In this document: one piece after another, positions 1 to 8,148 of the stretch
How positions within the stretch are numbered: the stretch's first letter is position 1
Layout: every line of letters begins with the position of its first letter
Assembly: GCF_020905295.1 (NCBI RefSeq)
Contig: NZ_JAJJMM010000001.1
Span: 1,302,001-1,366,000 of the forward strand
Source of the DNA: Flavobacterium piscisymbiosum
Lineage (GTDB): Bacteria > Bacteroidota > Bacteroidia > Flavobacteriales > Flavobacteriaceae
DNA length: 64,000 nucleotides
Direction of reading: 5' to 3'
Program-made: the position numbers and the translations under genes
The notes under the pieces: generated by a model
Databases searched by the model: none
The model's input: only the letters and a program-made list of their open reading frames with translations
Told to the model about the DNA's origin: nothing

Positions 1-256
1 AATTGTACGGCTTTTTGTATTGCCATTGCAAAAGACTAGGTTCTTTAAAAATCATTTTACCCGAAGTTTCAATGTCTTTCGATAAAAAATCCAAATGTTT
101 GTATTGCACGAAATCAGTACTTAACGTTTTTATTTTTTTCGAAACTACATTTACATCCTGCTTAAAAGTGGCGATTTCAGCGTCGCTCATTTTTTGTTCC
201 TGAGCAAACAAATTGCCTGAAATAAATAGAATTAGTAGTGCTATTTTAGTTTTCAT
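1..256 (-). CDS. LolA-like outer-membrane lipoprotein carrier, 5' part only
   Basis: The first 85 codons run off the left edge of the window. Residues 1-18 form a signal peptide ending in FA before QE. The following stretch, with FVQYKHLDF and then SGKMIFKEPSLLQWQY, has the beta-strand pattern of LolA-type periplasmic carriers, in which 'FxQ' and 'G.....P..LRWxY' are typical. LolA-like proteins are regular members of aryl-polyene and flexirubin clusters, where they are thought to help move the lipid-like pigment to the outer membrane. The gene is on the same strand as the pigment genes, 130 bp downstream of the deacetylase. The start is the ATG at 254-256. Family assignment rests on the N-terminal third only. 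Confidence 0.72.
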   Translation of the reverse strand, partial: MKTKIALLILFISGNLFAQEQKMSDAEIATFKQDVNVVSKKIKTLSTDFVQYKHLDFLSKDIETSGKMIFKEPSLLQWQYKKPYN

Positions 257-292
257 ATTTTGTAAAAATTGTGCTTAAAATTTTTTGCCACT

Positions 293-308
293 CCCGATAG
301 CTATCGGG
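293..308. repeat. 16-bp perfect palindrome cccgatagctatcggg, copy 1
   Basis: The 16 bp are self-complementary and flanked by t and a, which makes 18 bp (292-309). The identical palindrome recurs at 15430-15445, again between genes. It looks like a dispersed short palindrome rather than a gene-specific operator. Confidence 0.7.
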
Positions 309-385
309 ATAAATGATTAACACTGATTATTATTAAATTGAATAAAATCCGTTTTCATCAGCGTTTTCGCTTTAGCGAATCTGCC

Positions 386-1171
386 TTATCCGCGTTCCAT
401 ATTATAAGCTTTAAGATTCAAAAGTTCTTCAGTCGAAATCACTTTATAATTGTTTTGCTTTAAAAATTGCAAAAACTGTTCCAATACTAAAACCGAGTGT
501 GATGCCGTGTCGTGCAAAAGTACAATTCCGCCGGGAGAAACACGTTTTATAATGCGATTGAAAATCAATTCCTTATTTTTTGTTCCGCCGTCAAGCGAAC
601 GAATGTTCCAGCCAATTACTTTATGTCCGGTTTGTTGCAAAGCCCTTCTAATCGAAGGCGTTGTAACTCCGTAAGGCGGACGAAAGAAGTTTATTTTTTT
701 GGAAGTAAATTGTTCCAGAAGTTGATCTGTTTTTTGGATTTCTTCTGTTATTGTTGCGGCATTATAAAAATCAAAAAATTTAGAATGAGAGTAGGAATGA
801 TTCCCAACCAAATGTCCGTCAGCAATAATTTGTTTGAGAATTTCAGGATGTGCTTCGATATTTTTTCCGATGCAAAAGAAAGTCGCTTTTGCATCGTATT
901 TTTTCAAAAGTTCTAAGACTTGTAAAGTAAAAATACCTGGTCCGTCATCAAACGTAATGGCGATTTTTTTCTCTGTTTCTAAAGGATTATTGCAGAACGC
1001 TTTTACGTGATAATTAGATGAAATTCGGGCAGAACCAATAGCATTTATTCCCAGCCAAATTAAAATAACCACAACAAACCACCATATATTTATTGCCGTA
1101 TAAAAATTCAGAAGAAATAATAAAAGCAATAAAAAGACAAAAAATAGTGATATGTTTTTGTGCGTTATCAT
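386..1171 (-). CDS. Polysaccharide deacetylase family protein (NodB domain), membrane anchored
   Basis: This 261-residue protein has one or two hydrophobic segments at residues 7-48, then a NodB/CE4 deacetylase domain. The metal and catalytic motifs are intact: TFDDGP with D75 and D76, H125 and H129 in HSYSH, R164 in RPPYG, and H220-D221 in LLHDT. CE4 enzymes remove N- or O-acetyl groups from sugars, and the anchor would place this one at the inner membrane. Its start overlaps the end of the upstream ketosynthase-like gene by four bases (ATGA type), so it is translated with the pigment operon. Its substrate in a pigment locus is unknown. A role on a glycan or on an acylated pigment intermediate is inference. 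Confidence 0.85.
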   Translation of the reverse strand: MITHKNISLFFVFLLLLLFLLNFYTAINIWWFVVVILIWLGINAIGSARISSNYHVKAFCNNPLETEKKIAITFDDGPGIFTLQVLELLKKYDAKATFFCIGKNIEAHPEILKQIIADGHLVGNHSYSHSKFFDFYNAATITEEIQKTDQLLEQFTSKKINFFRPPYGVTTPSIRRALQQTGHKVIGWNIRSLDGGTKNKELIFNRIIKRVSPGGIVLLHDTASHSVLVLEQFLQFLKQNNYKVISTEELLNLKAYNMERG

Positions 1172-2229
1172 TTTGTGATTAACGTAAAACTGTGGTTTTT
1201 TCCGTTTAATTGATTGTACAATAAAATGGTATTGTAAACTGGTTTTTCAACCGAATTTACTTTTATGATTTCAGGAATTTCCTGCGTTTTAATAATTTTT
1301 GCTGCCATCCAAAAAGCAAAAGCCGAAGCTGTGTCGTATTCACCGCACAAATGTTTGTAATATAAAACAGGCGTTTCTGCGAAAGCATTTTCGGTAAGAT
1401 TTCTATAATAATTTTCGAAATCTACATTTCCGTCAAAACCTAAAACTAAAGCATCAATGTCTGAAATCTCTAAATTATTTGATTTCAGGAAAGATTTAAT
1501 TTCGGCTTCAATTTCGTTTTCTTCCAGCGTATTTACAATTGCAATATCCAGAACTTCAGCATAGGTAGTTTCTTTTCTTTCATTTTCTAAAACAAAAAAA
1601 CTGGCACCTTCGCCATAAACTGCTCCGCTGGTATCAGAATCTAAAAGATTATAAGGTTGTTGATTGTCTGGTTTTATACGTCCTGATAACTTAAAAAGTG
1701 CGGTTGTATATTCGCCATTTTCATCGACTCCGCCCACTAAAATAGATTGTGCTTCCTCTTCTTCAATTTGCATTTTAGCATCTAAAAGTGCCGACTCAAA
1801 AGAAACAGCGCCATTTACATATGTAAAATTATAACCTTTACATTGCTGCAACAAAGCGATTTGCGCACCAACAGTATTATGAGTCGATTGAATAAAAGAA
1901 GTTGGTGTTAAAAATTCTTCGTTATTATCCAGAATACTTTTCAGGAATTTCTCAGAATCTTCGATGCATCCTAAACCGGTTCCGGTAATGATGGCATCAA
2001 CTTTTTCGACATTGGCATCTTTCATCGCCAGGGCCGAAGCTACGATTCCGTTTTTCACACCTTTTGCCATTCGTCTGCTGGCGGCAGGCGAAATGTATTC
2101 TTTGTACGCCGGCGGAACGATTGCCAGTACATTTTCGTCATGATTGACAATAGCTTCTTCTAAAAAAACAGTATCAAATGTTTTTTGAGTCGAAATACAG
2201 CCTACTCCATTTATATATGTTTTTTTCAT
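1168..2229 (-). CDS. Chain-length-factor-like ketosynthase (catalytic residues lost)
   Basis: This 353-residue ketosynthase-fold protein is shorter than the roughly 400 residues of FabF. Aligned by eye to the neighbouring ketosynthases, the nucleophilic Cys falls at A141 (context FTYVNGAVSFES). The two His motifs are also gone: no HGT is seen, and the GHT position reads GEYDTAS. This is the signature of a chain length factor, the inactive partner of a ketosynthase in type II polyketide and aryl-polyene systems. It probably pairs with the active enzyme encoded immediately upstream. The ATG at 2227-2229 overlaps the upstream TAA by one base (TAATG), so the longer reading from 2259 is unlikely to be the real start. 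Confidence 0.8.
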   Translation of the reverse strand: MKKTYINGVGCISTQKTFDTVFLEEAIVNHDENVLAIVPPAYKEYISPAASRRMAKGVKNGIVASALAMKDANVEKVDAIITGTGLGCIEDSEKFLKSILDNNEEFLTPTSFIQSTHNTVGAQIALLQQCKGYNFTYVNGAVSFESALLDAKMQIEEEEAQSILVGGVDENGEYTTALFKLSGRIKPDNQQPYNLLDSDTSGAVYGEGASFFVLENERKETTYAEVLDIAIVNTLEENEIEAEIKSFLKSNNLEISDIDALVLGFDGNVDFENYYRNLTENAFAETPVLYYKHLCGEYDTASAFAFWMAAKIIKTQEIPEIIKVNSVEKPVYNTILLYNQLNGKNHSFTLITK

Positions 2230-3425
2230 TAGCTTTTTGAAAATATAAGAGTGGAACAATTTCCTCCAAACCCAAAAGAGTTGGATAAAACGTGTTCGAT
2301 AGTTTTATTTTTTAAAGTAGTCTGTGGCGTTAAATCAAATTCTTCCATCTGATTTTCGAAATTCAAATTTGGATACACCACATTATTCTGAATCGCCAAA
2401 ACACTGTAAACCGCTTCAATCGCAGCGGCTGCCGCCAAAGTATGTCCGGTAAAAGGTTTTGTAGAACTAAAATCCGGAACTTTTTCGTCCTGATAAATTC
2501 TCTTTATAGCTCTTCCTTCAGACAAATCGTTGTTGGGAGTTGCTGTTCCGTGTACGTTGATATAATCAATTTCAGAAGGTTTTAAACCTGAAACTTCAAA
2601 AGCTTTTTTCATCGCCAAATAAGCACCATCTCCATTTTCTGAAGAAGCAGTTTGATGAAAAGCGTCGTTTGCATTTCCGTAGCCTGAAACTCTTGCCAGA
2701 ACTTTTTTGTTTTGTTTCGCTACAACTTCATCTGATTCTAAAACCAAATAAGCAGCTGCTTCACCAAGGTTTAATCCTTTTCGTTCGTTGTCGAAAGGTT
2801 TGTTGAAATCGTCTGATAAAATCATCAAAGTCTTAAATCCGTTAATAGTAAATTTTGCCAAACCATCGGCTCCGCCTACAATTACGCGATCTAATTTTCC
2901 GGTTTTTATCAATCTTGCGCCTAACATAATTGCGTTTGCAGCAGACGAACAGGCGGTACTAATAGTGGTAACGATGCCTTTTAAACCTAGTTCTTCGGCA
3001 ATTTTCTCTGCAACATCGCCGCCATCATGACAAGCAATGTATTTAACTAGTTCAGGATGTTTGAAATAATCGTAATAATGTCTTTCAGTCATGTCCATTC
3101 CGCCCACACTTGTAGCCGAAATAAGTCCGGTTCTAAATTCGTTTATCGAAGTAATTCCGGCATTTTCAACAGCTTGTTTTGCTGCCAAAGTACCAATCAT
3201 TGCCGTTCTTGAAAAGTTATTATCGCTGTCTAATCCCAATTCAGCAATCAACTCTTCATTGGTTTTTTTGATTTCGCCCACTTTAATAACATCCGCATGA
3301 ACTGTCGAAATATTTGTGATACCAGAAATGCCAATTTTATTTTCGATCAGTGAAATATAATTTTCCCCGACTGAATTTCCAATCGAAGAGATAATTCCCA
3401 TTCCGGTTATTGCAACACCTTTCAT
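2229..3425 (-). CDS. Beta-ketoacyl-ACP synthase (flexirubin polyene assembly)
   Basis: This is a full-length 398-residue thiolase-fold condensing enzyme of the FabF/KS-alpha type. The triad is present: C159 in STACSSAAN, H292 in NVHGTATP and H328 in TGHTLAAA. It condenses an acyl chain with malonyl-ACP to extend the polyene. The gene is followed with a one-base overlap by the catalytically dead ketosynthase-like gene, the arrangement expected for a KS/CLF heterodimer. The upstream ACP gene ends 118 bp away. The substrate is inferred from the cluster. Confidence 0.88.
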   Translation of the reverse strand: MKGVAITGMGIISSIGNSVGENYISLIENKIGISGITNISTVHADVIKVGEIKKTNEELIAELGLDSDNNFSRTAMIGTLAAKQAVENAGITSINEFRTGLISATSVGGMDMTERHYYDYFKHPELVKYIACHDGGDVAEKIAEELGLKGIVTTISTACSSAANAIMLGARLIKTGKLDRVIVGGADGLAKFTINGFKTLMILSDDFNKPFDNERKGLNLGEAAAYLVLESDEVVAKQNKKVLARVSGYGNANDAFHQTASSENGDGAYLAMKKAFEVSGLKPSEIDYINVHGTATPNNDLSEGRAIKRIYQDEKVPDFSSTKPFTGHTLAAAAAIEAVYSVLAIQNNVVYPNLNFENQMEEFDLTPQTTLKNKTIEHVLSNSFGFGGNCSTLIFSKS

Positions 3426-3543
3426 CTAATTTTAGATTTATGATTTTAGATTCTTAGAACTTTGACAAAGTTGACGGATTTTAAAACATGTTAGATTTTA
3501 GGTTTCCTATTGGAATCTAAAATCTGAAGTCTAAAATCTAAAA
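3426..3543. repeat. Intergenic inverted-repeat sequence between ACP and KS genes
   Basis: The 118-bp gap is made of repeats of the type 'ttttagattt' on one side and 'aaatctaaaa' on the other. They can pair into an AT-rich hairpin on the minus-strand transcript between the ACP gene (ending 3544) and the ketosynthase gene (starting 3425). No T-run follows, so it may be an mRNA stability or spacing element rather than a terminator. Confidence 0.4.
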
Positions 3544-3801
3544 TTATTTTGTTCTGTTCGCGCTAATATAAGCTGCCATAGTTTCGATCGACTGAAAAAT
3601 GGTTTTTCCTTCTTTTGGGTCTACTAATTTAATTCCGTAATCTTTATCTAAAATCACGATCAATTCAAGCGCATCAATCGAGTCCAAACCTAAACCGTCT
3701 CCAAACAAAGGATCATTATCAGCAATATCTTCGATTGCGATATCCTCAAGGTTAAGAGTAGTAATGATTTTATTTTTTAATTCTTCTTTTAATGCTTCCA
3801 T
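3544..3801 (-). CDS. Acyl carrier protein (phosphopantetheine attachment)
   Basis: This 85-residue acidic four-helix ACP has the 4'-phosphopantetheine site GLGLDSIDALEL, with the modified serine at residue 41. It would carry growing polyene or fatty acyl chains. It lies two bases downstream of the ketosynthase-remnant gene and upstream of the KS/CLF pair. A second ACP at 16470-16724 suggests separate carriers for two chains, for example the polyene and the resorcinol precursor, but which serves which cannot be told from sequence. Confidence 0.92.
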   Translation of the reverse strand: MEALKEELKNKIITTLNLEDIAIEDIADNDPLFGDGLGLDSIDALELIVILDKDYGIKLVDPKEGKTIFQSIETMAAYISANRTK

Positions 3802-3803
3802 GA

Positions 3804-4418
3804 TTATTTATTATATAATGTATTGATATTTTCGTTTTTATATTTTTCGTTTTCTTCTTTGCTAATCGTGCAAAGAAACGCTTTATAACTGTCATTAAAA
3901 AATTCTACCCAGCCACACAGAACTGTATCAGCTTTACTTGTGTTTAACAGAATCCCTGAATAGTTAAACAGAAATTCAGTATTGAAAGCATCAAATATAA
4001 AGAAAGAATTCTCACTTTTAAGCTGATGACGGATACTTATTTCGCCTAAACAAATATTGGGCAGCGTATAAACAAAAACCGCCGGACTCGGAAAGTAGTT
4101 TTCTTTATCCGAAATAGATTCCTGATACTTAACATCTGTATCTAAACTTGATGATTTATTGGCCAAAACCAAAGCGATATTGTTTTCTTGTTCAGTAGAA
4201 GTGATCGGACTCAAAAGCAATTCAGATCCTAAAAAAGCCAGTTTGCTCAAAGCATCCATTTTAAAAAACTTCGGATATTGAATGTCAAAATTGCGGTATG
4301 CTTGTTTAGAAAAATCACCAAAATCTGTTGGTTCAATTTTGAATACAGAAGTTCCGTTCAAAACAATTTCGTTGTTTTGGATGGTGATGTAGGATTGTAT
4401 GTGAGTTTTTTGAGTCAT
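3804..4418 (-). CDS. Ketosynthase N-terminal-domain-like protein, no active site
   Basis: This is about 204 residues from the ATG at 4416-4418. A longer reading would need a TTG start at 4439. The middle part (FPSPAVFVYTLPNICLGEISIRH in two segments) resembles the region of ketosynthases before the active-site loop, in the style of the short 'Ketoacyl-synt_2' proteins. The protein ends without any recognisable Cys or His motif, so it is about half a ketosynthase. Its position between active ketosynthases and an ACP suggests a structural or adaptor subunit, or a decayed gene kept in frame. It has no internal stop codons and normal codon use. The family call is tentative. Confidence 0.55.
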   Translation of the reverse strand: MTQKTHIQSYITIQNNEIVLNGTSVFKIEPTDFGDFSKQAYRNFDIQYPKFFKMDALSKLAFLGSELLLSPITSTEQENNIALVLANKSSSLDTDVKYQESISDKENYFPSPAVFVYTLPNICLGEISIRHQLKSENSFFIFDAFNTEFLFNYSGILLNTSKADTVLCGWVEFFNDSYKAFLCTISKEENEKYKNENINTLYNK

Positions 4419-4427
4419 TATTTTTTG

Positions 4428-4435
4428 TAACTTTG
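4428..4435 (+). promoter_or_regulatory. Candidate Bacteroidota -7 element (TAACTTTG)
   Basis: TAACTTTG matches TAnnTTTG and ends seven bases before the ATG at 4443, so transcription would begin almost at the start codon. A TTG about 16 bp upstream could be the -33 element. It lies in the 24-bp gap between divergent genes. Confidence 0.35.
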
Positions 4436-4442
4436 TCAAGTT

Positions 4443-4628
4443 ATGAAATTCTACGAAAAATATCCACAGTTAAAACAGAAAAGCTTTTTGTCAAAAGTAC
4501 TTACGGATACTGTATTTTCTACAATGTCTTTAGAAGACCAACAGGTTTCGAAGAGTAAAGTTGTTAAAATTGTCGATGCCATTTTAAAAGAAAAAGAATT
4601 AAAAGGAAACCAGTTCTTCACTAATTAA
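4443..4628 (+). CDS. Small hypothetical protein facing the Fic gene
   Basis: This 61-codon plus-strand frame sits inside a minus-strand operon. The product is basic and helical (starts MKFYEKYPQL) and has no membrane segment or motif I recognise. A -7-like element lies directly upstream. Its 3' end overlaps the 3' end of the convergent Fic gene by 30 bp. It could be a small partner or antitoxin of the Fic protein, but it lacks the (S/T)xxxE(G/N) inhibitory motif of known Fic antitoxins, and convergent orientation is unusual for such pairs. It may also be a chance frame. Confidence 0.4.
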   Translation: MKFYEKYPQLKQKSFLSKVLTDTVFSTMSLEDQQVSKSKVVKIVDAILKEKELKGNQFFTN

Positions 4629-5180
4629 TTGGGTTATTAATTTATAATCTCCATTGTCAGCGGCCTTCATTGCATTGATATAAAATTTCCTACTTTCTCC
4701 TTCTCTATAGTATAATTCTAAAGGTTGATATCCAAATTTTAAAGCAATAAGATTCATTAAAATCCTTCCCGTTCTACCATTACCATTATTAAAAGGATGA
4801 ATTTTTATAAATTCATAATGAGCATAAACTAAGCACTCAATGTGATCATCGATACTTTTAGAAATTGAAATCTTAAAATTTAGATTATCCAAAAATTGGT
4901 ACATTGCTTGTAGAATCATTACAGGTTTTGGAGGGATTAGTTGTCCAACAGAAACTTCTGTGATTCTCCATTTTCCAGCCCAATCGTAAAGTTGTTCAAA
5001 TGCAATTTTATGAATTTCCAATACAAGAGATGTTGAAATCTCAACATCAGTTTCTAATTCAAAAGTGTAAAGCTCGGCTTTTGCAATTCCGGACGCTTCA
5101 AACTCATTGATTTGATCTTTATCTGTTAAGCCAAGTAAATTATCGTCTGGGAACGGTGTCCAATTAGTTTGATTTTCCAT
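4599..5180 (-). CDS. Fic/DOC family protein (putative AMP-transferase)
   Basis: The Fic core motif lies at residues 128-139 (HPFNNGNGRTGR) of 193. Fic enzymes usually transfer AMP from ATP to a protein hydroxyl, and His128 would be the general base. The motif is normally HxFx(D/E)GNGRxxR. Here the metal-binding acidic residue is N132, a variant I recall from the 'mobile mystery protein B' type, so activity may differ. No (S/T)xxxE(G/N) self-inhibition motif was found. The gene starts six bases downstream of a ketosynthase stop codon, so it is co-transcribed with pigment genes. It may be a cargo gene inserted in the operon or a regulator of it. Confidence 0.85.
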   Translation of the reverse strand: MENQTNWTPFPDDNLLGLTDKDQINEFEASGIAKAELYTFELETDVEISTSLVLEIHKIAFEQLYDWAGKWRITEVSVGQLIPPKPVMILQAMYQFLDNLNFKISISKSIDDHIECLVYAHYEFIKIHPFNNGNGRTGRILMNLIALKFGYQPLELYYREGESRKFYINAMKAADNGDYKLITQLISEELVSF

Positions 5181-5186
5181 TTCATT

Positions 5187-6320
5187 TCATCTTTTTAAAA
5201 TCACAGCCGTATTACAACCTCCAAATCCAGAAGCCGTCTTCAAAAAATACTCAATAGTAGCTTCTTTATGTTTCTCAACAACATTTATAGATTCACTAAC
5301 CCCAATTTCATCAAAACCTTTCGATTCAAAAAGCATATTTTGATTTACTGATTCTATACCAATTACGGTTTCTAATAATCCCGAAGCGCCTAAAGTATGA
5401 CCGTAAAATCCTTTTAAACTATTTATAGGAACGTTTTGCAAACCCAAACGATTTAGTGCAATGGCTTCCATTTCGTCGTTGAATGGAGTTGCTGTTCCGT
5501 GAGCTGAAATATAGTCGATTTTGTCAACTTCAATTTGGGCTTCTTTCAAAGCATTCTGAATACTTCTGAACAAACCTTCACCTGTTCTTGACGGACCCGA
5601 AATATGGTTGGCGTCATTTATTGAACTGTCTCCAATCACTTTTATTTTTGCGGTTGCCGGATTCGCCGAAATTAAAACAGCAGCCGTTGCTTCGCCTAAA
5701 CTTACGCCGGTTCTGTTTTTAGAATACGGTTTACAAGGTAATTCGCTCATCGCCTGAAAAGAATTAAAACCGGACAAAACAAATTCTGAAACTTCATCTC
5801 CGGCTACAACAAAAACATTATCGTACAACTTAGACTGAATCATTCTTTTAGCAACTGAAACTGCTAAAATTCCGGAAACGCAAGCATTAGAAACGACAAT
5901 TGGCTGAGTTTTGAATCCGAAGAAATCAGCAACTTTTTTTGCTAAAACATCTAAATGTGCACTATTGAAACTTTCCTCCGAATCATTTTTTAAAGCTGTA
6001 ACATTTCCTTTTGTAGTAGAAAGTATAAAGGCAGTTTTCGAATTTAATTCAATTCCTGATTTTTTGATAATTGGTTCTAAAGCCAAAATCATCATTTTCT
6101 CTAATCGGGAATATTTATTTTCAGTGCTGATTTTTTCAAAAGCACTATTTATTTTTTCATTACTAATAATCGAAGCATAAAACGGAATTGGCATTAAAGC
6201 AATATCCTGATGCAATTGAATACCGGAATCGCCGCGAACAATCGCTTCGATGTTTGATGCAACATCAAAACCTAAAGGCGTGATACAATTCGTTTCGTTG
6301 ATATATACTTCTCTTATCAT
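5187..6320 (-). CDS. Beta-ketoacyl-ACP synthase
   Basis: This 377-residue condensing enzyme has an intact catalytic triad: C147 in SNACVSG, H274 in SAHGTATP and H308 in YGHTLGAS. It is slightly shorter and more divergent than the other two active ketosynthases here. It may therefore prefer a different acyl primer, such as the aryl starter or the branched resorcinol precursor. That is inference. It sits downstream of the thioesterase gene, with a 114-bp gap, and directly upstream of the Fic gene. Confidence 0.88.
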   Translation of the reverse strand: MIREVYINETNCITPLGFDVASNIEAIVRGDSGIQLHQDIALMPIPFYASIISNEKINSAFEKISTENKYSRLEKMMILALEPIIKKSGIELNSKTAFILSTTKGNVTALKNDSEESFNSAHLDVLAKKVADFFGFKTQPIVVSNACVSGILAVSVAKRMIQSKLYDNVFVVAGDEVSEFVLSGFNSFQAMSELPCKPYSKNRTGVSLGEATAAVLISANPATAKIKVIGDSSINDANHISGPSRTGEGLFRSIQNALKEAQIEVDKIDYISAHGTATPFNDEMEAIALNRLGLQNVPINSLKGFYGHTLGASGLLETVIGIESVNQNMLFESKGFDEIGVSESINVVEKHKEATIEYFLKTASGFGGCNTAVILKR

Positions 6321-6434
6321 TTTATCTTATTTTCTGGCTGCTAAATGAGCCACAGATTGTACGGATTAAACGGATTAACGCGGATTTTATTAATTTTTTA
6401 ATTCGTGAAAATTAGTGTAATTCGTGTTTGTCTT

Positions 6435-6884
6435 TTATTTTAATAACCCCACTTTTCGTTTCCATTCTTCGTAGAAAGGAGGATTCGTCAACATTAAATT
6501 TCCGTCGCCATCTAGAAAAACCTGAACGGTTTCTCCGGTACAGGCAACTTCGCCTTTTGCATCGATTATTCTAAAACGGTAAATCATTTTGGCGGCTGGT
6601 GTATCAACAACCGTTGTTTCTATGGTTACGACATCGCCATAACGCAGCGACAATTTGTGTTCGCATTTCGATTTTACGATTGGGGTTGTATAACCTGTGT
6701 TACCAATGTCTAAATAAGTAAGCCCGTGTTGGCGGCCAAACGCTTCTCGTCCATCTTCAAAATAGGTGATATAGTTTCCGTGCCAAACGATTCCAAGCGG
6801 ATCAGTTTCGTTAAAACGAATTCTGATTTCGTGAGCAACGGTTAGTTCAGTGGCTTCGTTATACTGTTCTTTTCTTTTTGTCAT
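6435..6884 (-). CDS. Acyl-CoA/ACP thioesterase, 4HBT hotdog family
   Basis: This is a single hotdog domain of about 149 residues. The 4-hydroxybenzoyl-CoA thioesterase signature is clear: NETDPLGIVWHGNYITYFEDGR, in which the Asp is the catalytic residue and WHGNY is typical of YbgC/FadM-like enzymes. It would release or edit acyl thioesters in pigment synthesis. The ATG at 6882-6884 is chosen over a TTG at 6896. The gene overlaps the 3' end of the ABC permease gene by 26 bp, which indicates coupled expression. Confidence 0.85.
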   Translation of the reverse strand: MTKRKEQYNEATELTVAHEIRIRFNETDPLGIVWHGNYITYFEDGREAFGRQHGLTYLDIGNTGYTTPIVKSKCEHKLSLRYGDVVTIETTVVDTPAAKMIYRFRIIDAKGEVACTGETVQVFLDGDGNLMLTNPPFYEEWKRKVGLLK

Positions 6885-8148
6885 AAAATAAGGCAATGGA
6901 TGTTGTGATAATAAAGAACAAAAATAACAAACTTATTTTTGGGATGATTTCGAGGAAAGAAACGTTGCGCAATAATACATCATAGAAAGCTTCTAATCCC
7001 CAGTTCATGGGTGACGATTTTGCGATATATTGCATGATCGTTGGCATGGCAAAAACAGGCACCCAAACACCACCAACTGCAGCGAGAATAAGTACACTTG
7101 TTGCGCCAAAAGGAGCCGATTGTTCTTGTGTGTTGGCTACGGTTCCTAATAAAATACCGAAACCTATGGCGGCAAAACCGGAAAATAAAGCCACGACACT
7201 CATTAAAAATAAATGCCCTTCGATGTTTAAGGAAGGCAAACCAATATGCGGAAATAAAAACACTGCCACGGCAACCATCATATAAAACTGAATCATACAA
7301 ATGGCTGAATAAGTAATGGTTTTACCAATAATCACGACTAAATTAGAAACCGGATTGGTCAATAACCGAACGAATGTTCCTTGCGATTTTTCTTTTACAA
7401 TATTAATAGACAACGGAATCACGATAAAAAATATCGCAAAAAGTGTCCAGGCCGGAACATTGTGTTGTACCGAGTTGGGACGGACTTCTTTGTTGTTTAT
7501 TTTTGGAATTATTTCTTTGAAAGTAATGAAACTTTTTTGCTCAAATTCGGTAGTTCCTTCTCCTAATTGGTTTTCGAAAGTGGTATAAATTGATTTGCTT
7601 TCGATTTGAGAAATCATCTTGTCAATCGAACTCATTACGGCATTTTTGAAACTCATCTGAACCGCAGGATCAAAATACAATTTCACTTCTTTTTCCTTGA
7701 TTACTTTAGGTTTTTCAGTCTGTGCGGTACTATCGGTTTCTGTTAAGCCCATTTTACTGATGATGTTCTGAACATTCTGATCGATTTTGGCTTGTAAATC
7801 AACGCTTAAATCTTTCGGAATCACGATTGCCAACTGAAATTTTCCTTTGTAAACAGCTTCTTTAGCAACTTCTTCAGTAATGGGTTTGTTGTCGATTTGC
7901 GTGACAACGCTAAACAAATTGCTTTTTTCAAGATTGTCAAAAACAGTTTTAGACACAGAACCATTGTCTTTATCGACCAATAAAATCGGAATTTTATTAT
8001 CGCTAATGGTTTTAAAAGTACTGTCTTGTATTAAAGTTACCGTGATTACCAAAACCAACGGCATGATAAACAAAATAATCAATCCGCCTAAATCGCGTTT
8101 AAGCAGCAAAAATTCTTTTACGACCGACATCCAAATTTTATTGACCAT
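6859..8148 (-). CDS. ABC-2 type exporter permease
   Basis: This 429-residue membrane protein has the ABC-2 layout: one transmembrane segment near residues 22-42, a large extracytoplasmic domain to about residue 230, then five to six transmembrane segments. It pairs with the ATPase encoded just upstream, whose 3' end overlaps its start by 11 bp. A transporter at this position in a flexirubin locus most likely exports pigment, an intermediate or a lipid. The substrate is inferred from context only. Confidence 0.87.
   Translation of the reverse strand: MVNKIWMSVVKEFLLLKRDLGGLIILFIMPLVLVITVTLIQDSTFKTISDNKIPILLVDKDNGSVSKTVFDNLEKSNLFSVVTQIDNKPITEEVAKEAVYKGKFQLAIVIPKDLSVDLQAKIDQNVQNIISKMGLTETDSTAQTEKPKVIKEKEVKLYFDPAVQMSFKNAVMSSIDKMISQIESKSIYTTFENQLGEGTTEFEQKSFITFKEIIPKINNKEVRPNSVQHNVPAWTLFAIFFIVIPLSINIVKEKSQGTFVRLLTNPVSNLVVIIGKTITYSAICMIQFYMMVAVAVFLFPHIGLPSLNIEGHLFLMSVVALFSGFAAIGFGILLGTVANTQEQSAPFGATSVLILAAVGGVWVPVFAMPTIMQYIAKSSPMNWGLEAFYDVLLRNVSFLEIIPKISLLFLFFIITTSIALFYDKKKRTV

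Noticed and set aside
512..916. 134-codon plus-strand frame inside the deacetylase gene
   Set aside because: The opposite strand carries a complete CE4 domain with all motifs. The frame has no recognisable features.
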